Source: an uncultured Lachnospiraceae bacterium
Lineage (GTDB): Bacteria > Bacillota > Clostridia > Lachnospirales > Lachnospiraceae
Length of the DNA stretch: 64,000 nucleotides
Reading direction: 5' to 3'
NCBI GenBank assembly: GCA_947630485.1
Contig: CANRHU010000002.1
Location: 1 to 64,000 of the forward strand
Below are positions 45,724 to 53,246 of the stretch, piece after piece. Both the position numbers and the translations under genes were made by a program. Position 1 is the stretch's first letter; each line of letters begins with the position of its first letter. The notes under the pieces are model-generated. The model was not told where the DNA came from. It searched no databases and saw nothing but the letters and a program-made list of their open reading frames with translations.

Positions 45724-46341
45724 TTATCCTCGCTTTTCTATCGCCTTTACCGGGCAAACTGCAAAGCAGTTTCCACAATGCAGACAATGATTCTGCTGAA
45801 TACGGCAGGGCATCCCCGACTCAATGCACCGCTGAGGACAGTTTTTCAGGCACTTGCCGCAGCCGATACATTTCTCGGTAATGACATATCCCTTTGGGGT
45901 GAGGTTGCCCGCACCAATCGTGTATCTCTCCCGGAAAATCGGGTTGACGCCGAGATTGAAATACTCGATTTCCGCGTCCCTGATCTCAAAGACGATCCCC
46001 GCCAGCTTTCGGGTGTCTCCGGGATAGACATTCGAGAGATAAGGCTGCTCCGCAAAAATCGTGTCGATCCACTTCTCCTGTTCGTCCTCCGGGACGGGAA
46101 CCGCCTTTGCGGACAGGCGAATCATTTCTTTATACCTGGTGTAGCCCAGCACCTGTACACGCCCGTCAGTCAGAAGTTCCTTGCAGAAGGCTTTCCCTTT
46201 TGCGGTAAAAAAGATCATCCTGTCAGGCTCGTAGTGGATGGCGGAGATGTTGCGGATCTGCGGCGCGCCGTCTTTGTCAACCGTGGCAAAGGACAGTACG
46301 CCCACATATTCTAATTTTTTGAGACAGGTTTGCGCGTCCAT
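45724..46341 (-). CDS. PNPOx-like flavin domain fused to 2[4Fe-4S] ferredoxin
   Basis: A 205-residue fusion. Residues about 1-140 form a pyridoxamine-phosphate-oxidase-like split barrel (VGVLSFATVDKDGAPQIRNI) expected to bind FMN or F420. Residues about 150-205 carry two clusters, CIGCGKCLKNCP and CLHCGNCFAVCP. It is probably a small flavin/iron-sulfur electron carrier or reductase. It lies 17 bases after the nitroreductase gene and one base before the macrodomain gene, within the RiPP/SirTM operon. It could supply electrons to the radical SAM enzyme or act in redox stress; neither is shown. Confidence 0.88.
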   Translation of the reverse strand: MDAQTCLKKLEYVGVLSFATVDKDGAPQIRNISAIHYEPDRMIFFTAKGKAFCKELLTDGRVQVLGYTRYKEMIRLSAKAVPVPEDEQEKWIDTIFAEQPYLSNVYPGDTRKLAGIVFEIRDAEIEYFNLGVNPIFRERYTIGAGNLTPKGYVITEKCIGCGKCLKNCPQRCIESGMPCRIQQNHCLHCGNCFAVCPVKAIEKRG

Positions 46342-46358
46342 TTGCTGTTACTCCTTTC

Positions 46359-46946
46359 TCAAAACCGCAGTACCCGTCCGTCTTTGCGGGGCTTCGGCGC
46401 CGGGTGATTGTCCCCCTCTTTCGGATAACCGAGCAGAAGCTGAATTACCGCATAATAGTCGGTGCGGATATTCCAGCGGCGTAAAACCTCCTGCCCGTAT
46501 GGATCGGCAAACGCCATCCAGCCCTGTCCGATATAGCAGGAGCCGACGCCGAGGGAATCGGCCATGAGCATCATATTTTCGGCGGCACAGGCACAGTCCT
46601 CCGCCGAAAAAAGGAAATTCTTTGGCGCAAACAGCGTAATTACCGTTGGAGCGTCGTAAAAGGCGTTCTTGAGATTGGGGTCATCTGCAATGCTGGGCTG
46701 CTCATTCGATACTCGGTTTGCTGCCGTCGTCGTTAGTGGGCGGAAGTTGGCCCGCTTGATTTTTCCCAATCTTTCATTTACCTCTCTGTTTTGTGAAACC
46801 ACAAACAGTACGCCCTGACGTCCTCCCGCGCTTGGAGCGTACATACCTGCCTCCAATATCTGCTGTAAGACATCCTCATCGATTTGTTTTTCCTCAAACC
46901 GCCGAATCGCCCGGCGGTGCAGGAGCGTCTCTTTCAGTTCACTCAT
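46359..46946 (-). CDS. nitroreductase family protein
   Basis: A 195-residue FMN-dependent oxidoreductase. The start at 46946 (MSELKETLLHRRAIRRFEEK) lies one base after the radical SAM stop (TAA-A-ATG). RRAIRRFEEKQI, MYAPSAGGRQ and GVGSCYIGQGW are the characteristic nitroreductase segments. It may reduce quinones, nitro groups or disulfides. Its tight coupling to the radical SAM gene makes a role in RiPP tailoring or electron supply possible. Confidence 0.9.
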   Translation of the reverse strand: MSELKETLLHRRAIRRFEEKQIDEDVLQQILEAGMYAPSAGGRQGVLFVVSQNREVNERLGKIKRANFRPLTTTAANRVSNEQPSIADDPNLKNAFYDAPTVITLFAPKNFLFSAEDCACAAENMMLMADSLGVGSCYIGQGWMAFADPYGQEVLRRWNIRTDYYAVIQLLLGYPKEGDNHPAPKPRKDGRVLRF

Positions 46947-46947
46947 T

Positions 46948-47991
46948 TTATTCTGCCTCCTTGATTTCTTTCCAGCATTGTGGGTCGGCTGCATAAAAGT
47001 TACCGTTCGTCCCTTTTGCAACGGCGGGACAGCCACGGCACCACGCCTTTAATTCACACTTGCCGCATTTGACGAATTTATCATAATCTCGGTACTGCTC
47101 CATTTCGCACACCCACACGTCGGCCAGCCGGTCGGTAAAAACATTGCCCGCTTTGCTTTCGGCAACGCGGCGGCAGGCGTACACGTCGCCGGTGGGCAGG
47201 ATCGTGATATGGCAGTTGCCGCAGTTGCAGCCGCCGTAGATCATGCCCTCCTTTGCGTCCGCGGGGATTTTGAATGTCCCCGTTTCGTACTCGTAGAGCG
47301 TCCAAAGATGGTCTTTTTTGTTAAAATAAGTTTGGCAGCCCTCCGCCTCATACTCCTTGAATTTCTTATCGCAGATTGCCAATAGCTCCCGGTACTCCTG
47401 CGGCGTCATGGAGGCGTCCAGGTCGCCGCCGCTTGGAACATAGCGGGAAAAAGCAAATACGTTTGCTCCCGCCGCCACCACCGCGTCGATGATCCCCGGC
47501 ACCTCCATACGGTTTGTCCCCGATACCGTCGTCATGATCACGCTTCGCATCCCGGAGCGGTTGATACAGCCGATTTTTTCTATCGTACAGTCAAAAGAGC
47601 CTGGCTTGCGGAACCAGTCGTGGGTCTCATGGAGGCCGTCAAGGGAGAGCTGATACTTTTCACAGCCATAGTATTTCATTTCACGGCACACCTGATCGTT
47701 TAAGTGGAACGGGTTGCCCATAATTGTAAAGGGAACATTGTGTTCCTTGAATAGAGCCAGCAGCCGCCAGAAATCCGGGTGCAGGATGGGGTCGCCGCCG
47801 GTGAGATAGAAATAGGGCAGGCGGCCGTACACCTCACAAAAGTCCAGGCAGTTATAAAAGGTGTCCTCCATCTGCGCCCAGGTCATGCTTTTGAGTTCGT
47901 GGCATTTATCCCCGGAGAAAATATAACAGTGCTTGCACCGCTGATCGCACTCGTCCGTGATATGCCATTGAAAAGAGAAATACTGTCTCAT
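46948..47991 (-). CDS. radical SAM/SPASM peptide maturase, ACGX system
   Basis: A 347-residue radical SAM enzyme. Start 47991 (MRQYFSFQWHITDEC) is preferred to 48006 because AGGA sits six bases upstream. The SAM-cleaving cluster is C-x3-C-x2-C (C15, C19, C22: CDQRCKHC). The C-terminal SPASM region has GGCNCGNCHITILPTGDVYAC and CGKCELKAWCRGC, enough cysteines for two auxiliary clusters. The immediately upstream gene encodes an ACGX-repeat precursor, matching the 'radical SAM/SPASM protein, ACGX system' type defined bioinformatically. It probably installs thioether or C-C cross-links on the repeats. The chemistry is not known to me. Confidence 0.88.
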   Translation of the reverse strand: MRQYFSFQWHITDECDQRCKHCYIFSGDKCHELKSMTWAQMEDTFYNCLDFCEVYGRLPYFYLTGGDPILHPDFWRLLALFKEHNVPFTIMGNPFHLNDQVCREMKYYGCEKYQLSLDGLHETHDWFRKPGSFDCTIEKIGCINRSGMRSVIMTTVSGTNRMEVPGIIDAVVAAGANVFAFSRYVPSGGDLDASMTPQEYRELLAICDKKFKEYEAEGCQTYFNKKDHLWTLYEYETGTFKIPADAKEGMIYGGCNCGNCHITILPTGDVYACRRVAESKAGNVFTDRLADVWVCEMEQYRDYDKFVKCGKCELKAWCRGCPAVAKGTNGNFYAADPQCWKEIKEAE

Positions 47992-48040
47992 CGTCAGTCC
48001 TCGCATTATATAAAATCGGCAGAGCCGAAAAAGAATCGTG

Positions 48041-48070
48041 GTTCCCGGCAGGATCGCTCCCGCCGGGAAC
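48041..48070 (-). terminator. attenuator hairpin between RiPP precursor and maturase
   Basis: On the minus strand GTTCCCGGC (48070-48062) pairs with GCCGGGAAC (48049-48041), followed by CACGATTCTTTTT. Leaky termination here would give excess precursor over maturase, a common RiPP arrangement. Confidence 0.7.
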
Positions 48071-48087
48071 GGTTTGGGATGGAAAAG

Positions 48088-48366
48088 TTACTTCTTGTCC
48101 CCAGCACCGCAAGCGGAACCACAGGCAGCGGGCTTTTCTGCGGGCTTATCAGAAGCACCGCAGGCGGCGGGAGCCTCGGCGGGTTTGTCAGCCGCGCCAC
48201 AGGCAGAACTGCAGGCGGCGGGAGCCTCGGCGGGTTTGTCAGCCGCGCCACAGGCAGAACCGCAGGCGGCGGGAGCCTCGGCGGGCTTGTCAGCCGCGCC
48301 ACAAGCCGCACCGCAGGCGGAAGCCGCCTTGTCCTCAGTCCATCCGGCGAGATTAGAGAGAGCCAT
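48088..48366 (-). CDS. ACGX-repeat RiPP precursor peptide
   Basis: A 92-residue peptide. Start 48366 has AAGGAGG. A 16-residue leader (MALSNLAGWTEDKAAS) precedes repeats of 17 residues of the form ACGxACGAADKPAEAPA, three full copies plus two partial ones. Nine cysteines, nearly all in A-C-G/S contexts, are the expected modification sites. The DNA repeat is 51 bases (48161-48313). It is divergent from hxlR and immediately upstream of the maturase. No secretion leader-peptide gene, protease or ABC exporter is found nearby, so export or cytoplasmic use is open. Confidence 0.9.
   Translation of the reverse strand: MALSNLAGWTEDKAASACGAACGAADKPAEAPAACGSACGAADKPAEAPAACSSACGAADKPAEAPAACGASDKPAEKPAACGSACGAGDKK
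48161..48313. repeat. 51-bp tandem repeat, three copies, coding for ACGX units
   Basis: Units at 48161-48211, 48212-48262 and 48263-48313 differ by only a few bases. Copy number probably varies between strains and changes the number of core repeats in the RiPP. Confidence 0.9.
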
Positions 48367-48417
48367 GATTGTGTCCTCCTTTATGGATTTAGGGAGCGTT
48401 TTGCCTCCTGTATTTTT

Positions 48418-48446
48418 CATTGTACAGATATTTCTGCCTCCCGCAA
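48418..48446 (-). promoter_or_regulatory. candidate promoter of the ACGX/SirTM operon
   Basis: Minus strand: TTGCGG, a 16-base spacer and TACAAT, ending about 52 bases before the precursor ATG. The repeated GTGCGTA boxes lie immediately upstream. Confidence 0.6.
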
Positions 48447-48447
48447 G

Positions 48448-48474
48448 TACGCACTTTTTTATGGGGATACGCAC
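48448..48474. promoter_or_regulatory. direct-repeat operator, likely for HxlR
   Basis: TACGCAC at 48448-48454 and again at 48468-48474, exactly 20 bases apart (two helical turns), each followed by CTTTTT or CCTTTTT. They sit just upstream of the operon's -35 and in the hxlR-precursor intergenic region. A third GTGCGTA lies past hxlR at 48993-48999. Confidence 0.6.
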
Positions 48475-48553
48475 CTTTTTGTAACTATTGGGCATTTAGG
48501 GCGTTTTACGGCAAAATCGATTTTTAATTTTTTTGTGAACTCGTCCGAATCTA

Positions 48554-48582
48554 TTGCATTTTGAAGCGTGTTGCAGTACAAT
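48554..48582 (+). promoter_or_regulatory. promoter of hxlR
   Basis: TTGCAT (48554-48559), a 17-base spacer and TACAAT (48577-48582), 41 bases before the ATG. Confidence 0.7.
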
Positions 48583-48622
48583 ATGAATGTAACATTCTTT
48601 TTTGGTGCAACGGAGGTGCTTT

Positions 48623-48952
48623 ATGAAAACAAAAGCGGAACTCATTCCCGAATGTCCCATAGCGACTACGGTACAGTTGATTGGGAGCAAGTGGAAACTT
48701 TTAATTATCCGAAACCTGCTTGAGCGCCCGTGGCGCTTCAATGAACTTCAAAAAAATTTGGAAGGCATCAGCCAAAAGGTACTGACAGACAGCCTGCGGT
48801 CTATGGAAGCGGACGGGCTTATTACCCGCACCGTGTACCCCGAAGTCCCGCCGAGGGTGGAATATGCGCTGTCAGAATTGGGAGAGAGCCTCAAACCGAT
48901 TTTAGACGCGATGAAAGCATGGGGAAAGGATTACAGAGAGTCAAAGCTGTAA
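48623..48952 (+). CDS. HxlR-family transcriptional regulator
   Basis: A 109-residue winged-helix protein: CPIATTVQLIGSKWKLLIIR and RWRFNELQKNLEGISQKVLT-type sequence (here RPWRFNELQKNLEGISQKVL) are the HxlR signature. The single Cys near the N-terminus (ECPI) is the position used for redox or aldehyde sensing in several HxlR proteins (HypR, YodB). GGAGGTG precedes ATG 48623. Divergent from the RiPP/SirTM operon and the obvious candidate to control it, probably in response to thiol or electrophile stress. Confidence 0.9.
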   Translation: MKTKAELIPECPIATTVQLIGSKWKLLIIRNLLERPWRFNELQKNLEGISQKVLTDSLRSMEADGLITRTVYPEVPPRVEYALSELGESLKPILDAMKAWGKDYRESKL

Positions 48953-49072
48953 TAGGCATTTATTCGTTCGTTTCATCTCAAAAATAGAACAAGTGCGTAT
49001 TTCGGTTTTCGATTACTGCCACACTGCAAATGTTGTTGTCCTGCTTTATGCGGTGTTGTATTGGGAAAAATA

Positions 49073-49101
49073 TGCACCGCACAGATTCAGCCCGTGCGGT
49101 G
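49073..49101 (-). terminator. terminator of the small charged protein gene
   Basis: GCACCGCAC...GTGCGGTGC with a T-rich tail on the minus strand (ATATTTTT), just past the stop at 49117. Confidence 0.8.
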
Positions 49102-49116
49102 CAAAATCGGTTTTTC

Positions 49117-49446
49117 TTATTTTCCGGCGTTCTTGCTGGTCTCAACGCTGGCTTCGACAGTCTCCCGGCTTCTCTCCACGCTTGCCCTTCCGATATCCGA
49201 ACCGGACTGAGCGGCAGTCCGTTTTTCCGCCGTCTCTTTTGTCTTGGTTTCGCGCTGTTTTTGTTCCTCCGCGAGACGTTTTTTCGCGTCCTCCACGGTT
49301 TCGTCCTCGTGGGTCAGAAACTTATCCACGAATCCGTCCTCGACTTTCTTATATGCACCTACGACGCCGTCCTCAATTTTCTTGTACCCGCCGACAACCG
49401 CGTCGGCAATTTTTTCGTTTGCTTTTACGAGCTTTGACTTAGCCAT
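49117..49446 (-). CDS. small highly charged conserved protein
   Basis: A 109-residue soluble protein, Lys/Glu-rich, with imperfect repeats near the N-terminus (DAVVGGYKKIEDG, VVGAYKKVEDGFVDKFL) and a disordered C-terminal half. Similar small proteins are widespread in gut Firmicutes without a known role. TACAGGAGG precedes the ATG. It shares orientation with the membrane protein gene upstream, 22 bases away, so they form a pair. Confidence 0.7.
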   Translation of the reverse strand: MAKSKLVKANEKIADAVVGGYKKIEDGVVGAYKKVEDGFVDKFLTHEDETVEDAKKRLAEEQKQRETKTKETAEKRTAAQSGSDIGRASVERSRETVEASVETSKNAGK

Positions 49447-49468
49447 GATAAAATCCTCCTGTACCTCC

Positions 49469-49837
49469 TTATTTCAGTCCTTTGATTACGGGGATCAGGC
49501 AGAGCAGCAGGACGATCCCGACGATTCCGACGACGATGCCCCAGACGAGCATATCCCACACCATAACCATGCACATTCCCACGCCGAGAACGACTGCGCC
49601 GAGGATGCCGAGAAGCGTTGTCCCGATGGCCTTGCCGTTAAGGACGATCATGGGCTTTCCGTCCATCTTCCTGCGGACAAGCGCCATGACCAGCAGGATC
49701 ACTAGGCCGACTGCGCCGATCACAATGCCAGGCTTCAGCGCGTTCCACTCCGGGAGAAGTCCCATGCACATACCGAGGGCAAAGAGAAGTCCGCCCACCA
49801 CGCTTAGGATCAGGGTTACAAAGTTTTTCTTTTTCAT
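49469..49837 (-). CDS. four-helix small membrane protein (LGVGMC family)
   Basis: A 122-residue protein with four membrane helices in two similar halves: LILSVVGGLLFALGMCMGLL and LLGILGAVVLGVGMCMVMV, each followed by WxxLxxGIVxGxVG. The G-x-GMC motif resembles the protein at 40658-41041. It may be an envelope stress protein. GGAGGTG precedes the ATG. Right edge of the accessory island. Confidence 0.75.
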   Translation of the reverse strand: MKKKNFVTLILSVVGGLLFALGMCMGLLPEWNALKPGIVIGAVGLVILLVMALVRRKMDGKPMIVLNGKAIGTTLLGILGAVVLGVGMCMVMVWDMLVWGIVVGIVGIVLLLCLIPVIKGLK

Positions 49838-50011
49838 TGAAATGCACCTCCAGTTTTCTTCAGTGATCGCTCACTTGTTGACTGTATTGTACTTCCTGAT
49901 TGTTTGAGATTTTTTTGAGTTTTGTTTGAGAAATATTAAAATGTCGCCGATTACCGATTTTTTCATTTGTTTGCTTTTTTTGCGCTCTTTTTTCCGTATT
50001 TGGTAAATCCA

Positions 50012-50117
50012 TGTCGAAATTCCGCCTTCCGCGGGAGATTTTTCCGATTCCGGACGAGAAAAAAACAGGTTTTGTCCCCTCCGTTTGACAAAATCCGAAG
50101 GAGAAAATGCATATAAT
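50012..50117 (+). promoter_or_regulatory. spoIIG promoter with Spo0A boxes and 21-base spacer
   Basis: TTGACA (50085-50090) and TATAAT (50112-50117) are 21 bases apart, like the long-spacer spoIIG promoter of Bacillus subtilis that needs Spo0A. TTTGACAAA (50084-50092) is, on the minus strand, TTTGTCAAA, a perfect 0A box over the -35. TGTCGAA at 50012-50018 is a second box, and TTTGTCCCC at 50071-50079 a partial one. Confidence 0.8.
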
Positions 50118-50144
50118 GGACGTTGTGAGACAGGGGGCCATGGT

Positions 50145-51020
50145 TTGCGGTATGAACTGTACATAGATGTCCTATTTTTCGTGAACTTCACAATGAACCT
50201 CATACTGCTGCGTCTTCTCGCGGGAATCGCGAAGCGCCGGGCCGGCTGGGGGAGGCTTCTCGCGGGCGCGGCGGCCGGAGCGGCGGGAGCCTGCGCGGCC
50301 GTATGCCGCGGATGGTATATGGCCGGATTTCTGGCGCTGCCCGCGGTGATGGTGCGGATCGCTTTCAGGCCCGGGGATATCCGGGAGTTTCTGAAGGAGA
50401 CGCTGTGCTTTCTGTTTGCGGCGGTCTTTTTAGGCGGCGCGATGGAGTTTCTGTATGAGCACACGCGGTTCGGAGTCTTTTTGGAGCTTGCGCTGCGGCA
50501 GGACGCGCCGGGACTTCGCCTGCTCGGATGGGGATTTCTGGCGGGAGGCGGCGTATTTCTTTTCCGTGCATTGTGGACGACGGCGGAGGAAACCGGGAAG
50601 GAGCGGGAGGCCCTCTGTCAGGTGACGCTTCGGACAGGCGTAAAAACGGTTTCTGTGACCGCATACCGGGATACGGGCAACTGTCTCACCGAACCGGAAA
50701 GCGGCCAGCCGGTCAGCGTCGTGACCGCGGAGGTGTGGCGCAGGCTTCTGACGGAAGCGGACGATGGGCGGCAGATTCGCCGGATACCGTTTCGCACCGT
50801 CGCAAACCCGCTCGGCGTCATGGAAGCGGCGCAGATTGACGCCATGGAGATTTGCGGGGAGACGAAACGGAAGGCCGGCTGTAAAGCTTTGGCGGCGGAA
50901 GGGAAGGCAAAAGCTGCGGCGCCTGGACGGCAGACCGTTTGCCGGCCGTGGATTGCGAGGGCGCCGTTTGCGGTCTCCGCGGACGGAAGCTACGAGATGC
51001 TGCTTCACAGGGATCTGTAA
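50145..51020 (+). CDS. spoIIGA: sporulation sigma-E factor processing peptidase
   Basis: A 291-residue membrane aspartic protease that cleaves pro-sigma-E. Start TTG 50145 has AGGGGG seven bases upstream. Five hydrophobic segments fill the first half (YIDVLFFVNFTMNLILLRLL...). The protease half has the catalytic AYRDTGNCLTEPESGQPVSV with D-T-G. The tail before the stop (PFAVSADGSYEMLLHRDL) is family-typical. Adjacent to its substrate gene sigE. Driven by the Spo0A-type promoter just upstream. Confidence 0.93.
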   Translation: MRYELYIDVLFFVNFTMNLILLRLLAGIAKRRAGWGRLLAGAAAGAAGACAAVCRGWYMAGFLALPAVMVRIAFRPGDIREFLKETLCFLFAAVFLGGAMEFLYEHTRFGVFLELALRQDAPGLRLLGWGFLAGGGVFLFRALWTTAEETGKEREALCQVTLRTGVKTVSVTAYRDTGNCLTEPESGQPVSVVTAEVWRRLLTEADDGRQIRRIPFRTVANPLGVMEAAQIDAMEICGETKRKAGCKALAAEGKAKAAAPGRQTVCRPWIARAPFAVSADGSYEMLLHRDL

Positions 51021-51053
51021 AAATCATATGCGGACAAAAAGGAGGAATTACCG

Positions 51054-51794
51054 ATGGTGGTCAAGGTATCGATACCGAACCGTTTTCATTTTAAAGCGGT
51101 TCCCAGCTTTAAGACAATGCTGTTTCCGAAAGAGGGAGAGATTCATTATATCGGCGGGGCGGACATCCTGCCGTCCCCGCTCGGCAGCGAGGAAGAGAGC
51201 AGGATGATTCAGATGCTTGGAACGGAGGCGGATAAGGAGGCGCGCCAGGCGCTCATTGAGCACAACCTGCGGCTGGTGGTTTATATCGCCAAGAAGTTCG
51301 ACAACACCAGCGTGGGCGTGGAGGATCTGATCTCCATCGGCACCATCGGTCTGATCAAGGCAATCAACACATTTAATAAGGAGAAAAATATCAAGCTGGC
51401 GACCTATGCTTCCCGCTGCATTGAAAACGAGATTCTTATGTATCTGCGGCGCAACAGCAAGACGCGGATGGAGGTGTCCATCGACGAGCCGCTCAACGTG
51501 GACTGGGACGGCAACGAACTGCTTTTATCGGACATCTTGGGGACCGACGAGGACGTGATCTACCGGAATCTGGAACAGGAGACGGAGCGGGATCTTCTGA
51601 ACATGGCGATCAGCCGCCTAAGCCCCCGCGAGCGGAAGATCGTGGAGCTGCGCTACGGCCTGACCGCCGCAGACGGCGAGGAGATGACGCAGAAGGAGGT
51701 AGCGGACCTTCTGGGAATTTCCCAGTCCTACATATCCAGGCTGGAAAAGAAAATTATGAAGCGGCTCCGGAGGGAAATCGTGCGCTTCGAATAG
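51054..51794 (+). CDS. sigE: RNA polymerase sporulation sigma factor SigE
   Basis: A 246-residue sigma-70 family factor for early mother-cell genes. A pro-sequence of about 30 residues precedes the cleavage region ([17 protein letters not shown]). Region 2 contains [20 protein letters not shown] and [18 protein letters not shown]. Region 4 has [12 protein letters not shown] and the helix-turn-helix [29 protein letters not shown] precedes ATG 51054. Same operon as spoIIGA, 33 bases apart. sigG, often next in Clostridia, is not found here. Confidence 0.96.
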   Translation: MVVKVSIPNRFHFKAVPSFKTMLFPKEGEIHYIGGADILPSPLGSEEESRMIQMLGTEADKEARQALIEHNLRLVVYIAKKFDNTSVGVEDLISIGTIGLIKAINTFNKEKNIKLATYASRCIENEILMYLRRNSKTRMEVSIDEPLNVDWDGNELLLSDILGTDEDVIYRNLEQETERDLLNMAISRLSPRERKIVELRYGLTAADGEEMTQKEVADLLGISQSYISRLEKKIMKRLRREIVRFE

Positions 51795-51800
51795 CCGGCC

Positions 51801-51829
51801 CCGGCAGAATTTTCGCCGGCAGATTTTTG
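51801..51829 (+). terminator. terminator after sigE
   Basis: CCGGC-AGAATTTTC-GCCGG followed by CAGATTTTTG. Confidence 0.7.
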
Positions 51830-51839
51830 CGAAAAAAGC

Positions 51840-51867
51840 TAGACAAACAGGCGGATGCTGGTATAAT
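51840..51867 (+). promoter_or_regulatory. promoter of the MFS transporter gene
   Basis: TAGACA (51840-51845), a 16-base spacer and TATAAT (51862-51867). The leader to 52001 contains several GCCGGC-based potential stems and no ORF. Confidence 0.7.
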
Positions 51868-52001
51868 CTCGGTAGAGATCTATGCCGGCGTCCGGGGCGG
51901 GGCCTAAGCCGGCGCGAAGGCAGATCGCGCCGGCGCCGCGCTTGCATTACGCCGGAAACGGAATATGATAAAGAGAACGAAGATACCAGTGAGGATAGAG
52001 C

Positions 52002-53204
52002 ATGGAGAAACAGCCGCTGAGTTATCAGCATACCATATGGGCCAGCTATCTGGGCTACGTGACGCAGGCGATCGTCAATAACCTGTCGCCGCTTTTATTT
52101 CTGACTTTTCAGTCGCAGTATGGAATTTCCTTAGACAGGATCACATTTCTGATCACGCTTAATTTCGGGATTCAGCTGACGGTGGATCTGGCGTCGGCAG
52201 TGCTGATCGATAAGATCGGATACCGGACGGGAGTGACAGCCGCGCATATCTGCGCCGCGCTGGGACTGGCCGGTATGGCTGTGCTGCCCGTAATTACCGG
52301 GCGGCTGTTCGGGAGCGCTTATGGGGGACTTCTGGTCTGCGTGGTGTTCTATGCGCTGGGCGGCGGCTTAATCGAGGTGCTCATAAGCCCGATTGTGGAG
52401 GCGTGCCCGACGGAGGGCAAGGCGGCGGCCATGAGCCTTCTGCATTCCTTCTACTGCTGGGGACAGATGGCCGTGGTGCTTCTGTCCACGGTGTTTTTTG
52501 CCGCGGCGGGAATGGAGAGATGGCGGATTCTCTGTGCTTTGTGGGCTTTGCTTCCGGCCTGCAACGCATTGTATTTTCGGAAGGTGCCCATAAGGACGCT
52601 GGAGGAGGAGCATGAAACCATGCCGATTTCGCGGCTGCTCTGCCAGAAAATGTTCTGGGTCTTCTGCGTGCTGATGCTGTGCGCGGGCGCGTCGGAGCTG
52701 GCCATGAGCCAGTGGGCGTCCGCCTTCGCGGAAGCCGGGCTGCATGTGAACAAGGCGCTGGGCGATCTGGCCGGCCCCTGCATGTTTGCGGCGCTTATGG
52801 GCACGGCCCGGGTGCTGCACGCGAAGCTGGCGGACCGGGTTCCGCTGATGCGGTTCATGATCGGCTGCGGACTTCTGTGCATTGCGAGCTATCTGCTGGC
52901 GGTATATGCGCCGGCGCCTATGATCGGTCTGGCGGGCTGCGGCATCTGCGGATTCTCTGTCGGCGTTATGTGGCCGGGGACGTTCAGCCTGGCGACGGAG
53001 GCGCTTCGGGGCGGCGGTACGGCCATGTTCGCGCTCCTGTCCCTGGCCGGCGACATGGGCTGTTCGTTGGGCCCGACCGTGGTGGGCATGGCGTCGGTGG
53101 AATCGGGGGATTTAAAGAGCGGGCTTATGATGGCGATTCTGTTCCCGATCCTTCTCTGCCTCGGAATGCTTCTGTGGAAGAGGCTGAAGGCCGAGGAAGG
53201 ATAG
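52002..53204 (+). CDS. MFS transporter
   Basis: A 400-residue, 12-helix major facilitator. The loop 2-3 region reads DLASAVLIDKIGYRTGVTAA, a variant of the G-x-x-x-D-R-x-G-R-R/K motif A. The second half repeats the pattern with ARVLHAKLADRVPLMRF. The overall pattern resembles FucP/YbjJ-like sugar or unknown-substrate transporters. Substrate not predictable. It precedes the MerR-methyltransferase gene by 42 bases and may be transcribed with it. Confidence 0.9.
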   Translation: MEKQPLSYQHTIWASYLGYVTQAIVNNLSPLLFLTFQSQYGISLDRITFLITLNFGIQLTVDLASAVLIDKIGYRTGVTAAHICAALGLAGMAVLPVITGRLFGSAYGGLLVCVVFYALGGGLIEVLISPIVEACPTEGKAAAMSLLHSFYCWGQMAVVLLSTVFFAAAGMERWRILCALWALLPACNALYFRKVPIRTLEEEHETMPISRLLCQKMFWVFCVLMLCAGASELAMSQWASAFAEAGLHVNKALGDLAGPCMFAALMGTARVLHAKLADRVPLMRFMIGCGLLCIASYLLAVYAPAPMIGLAGCGICGFSVGVMWPGTFSLATEALRGGGTAMFALLSLAGDMGCSLGPTVVGMASVESGDLKSGLMMAILFPILLCLGMLLWKRLKAEEG

Positions 53205-53246
53205 GGATGAGGCAGGCCAGGGAAAACAGCGGAAGAGGGTGAGCGT

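Noticed and set aside
48161..48313. 51-bp repeats considered as a CRISPR array
   Set aside because: Units are contiguous with no unique spacers and encode an in-frame peptide repeat.
47779..48564. 261-codon plus-strand frame with repeats GGGSLGGFVSRATGRTA
   Set aside because: It is the reverse reading of the ACGX repeat and the rSAM start; the sense frame has a ribosome site, leader and known family pattern.
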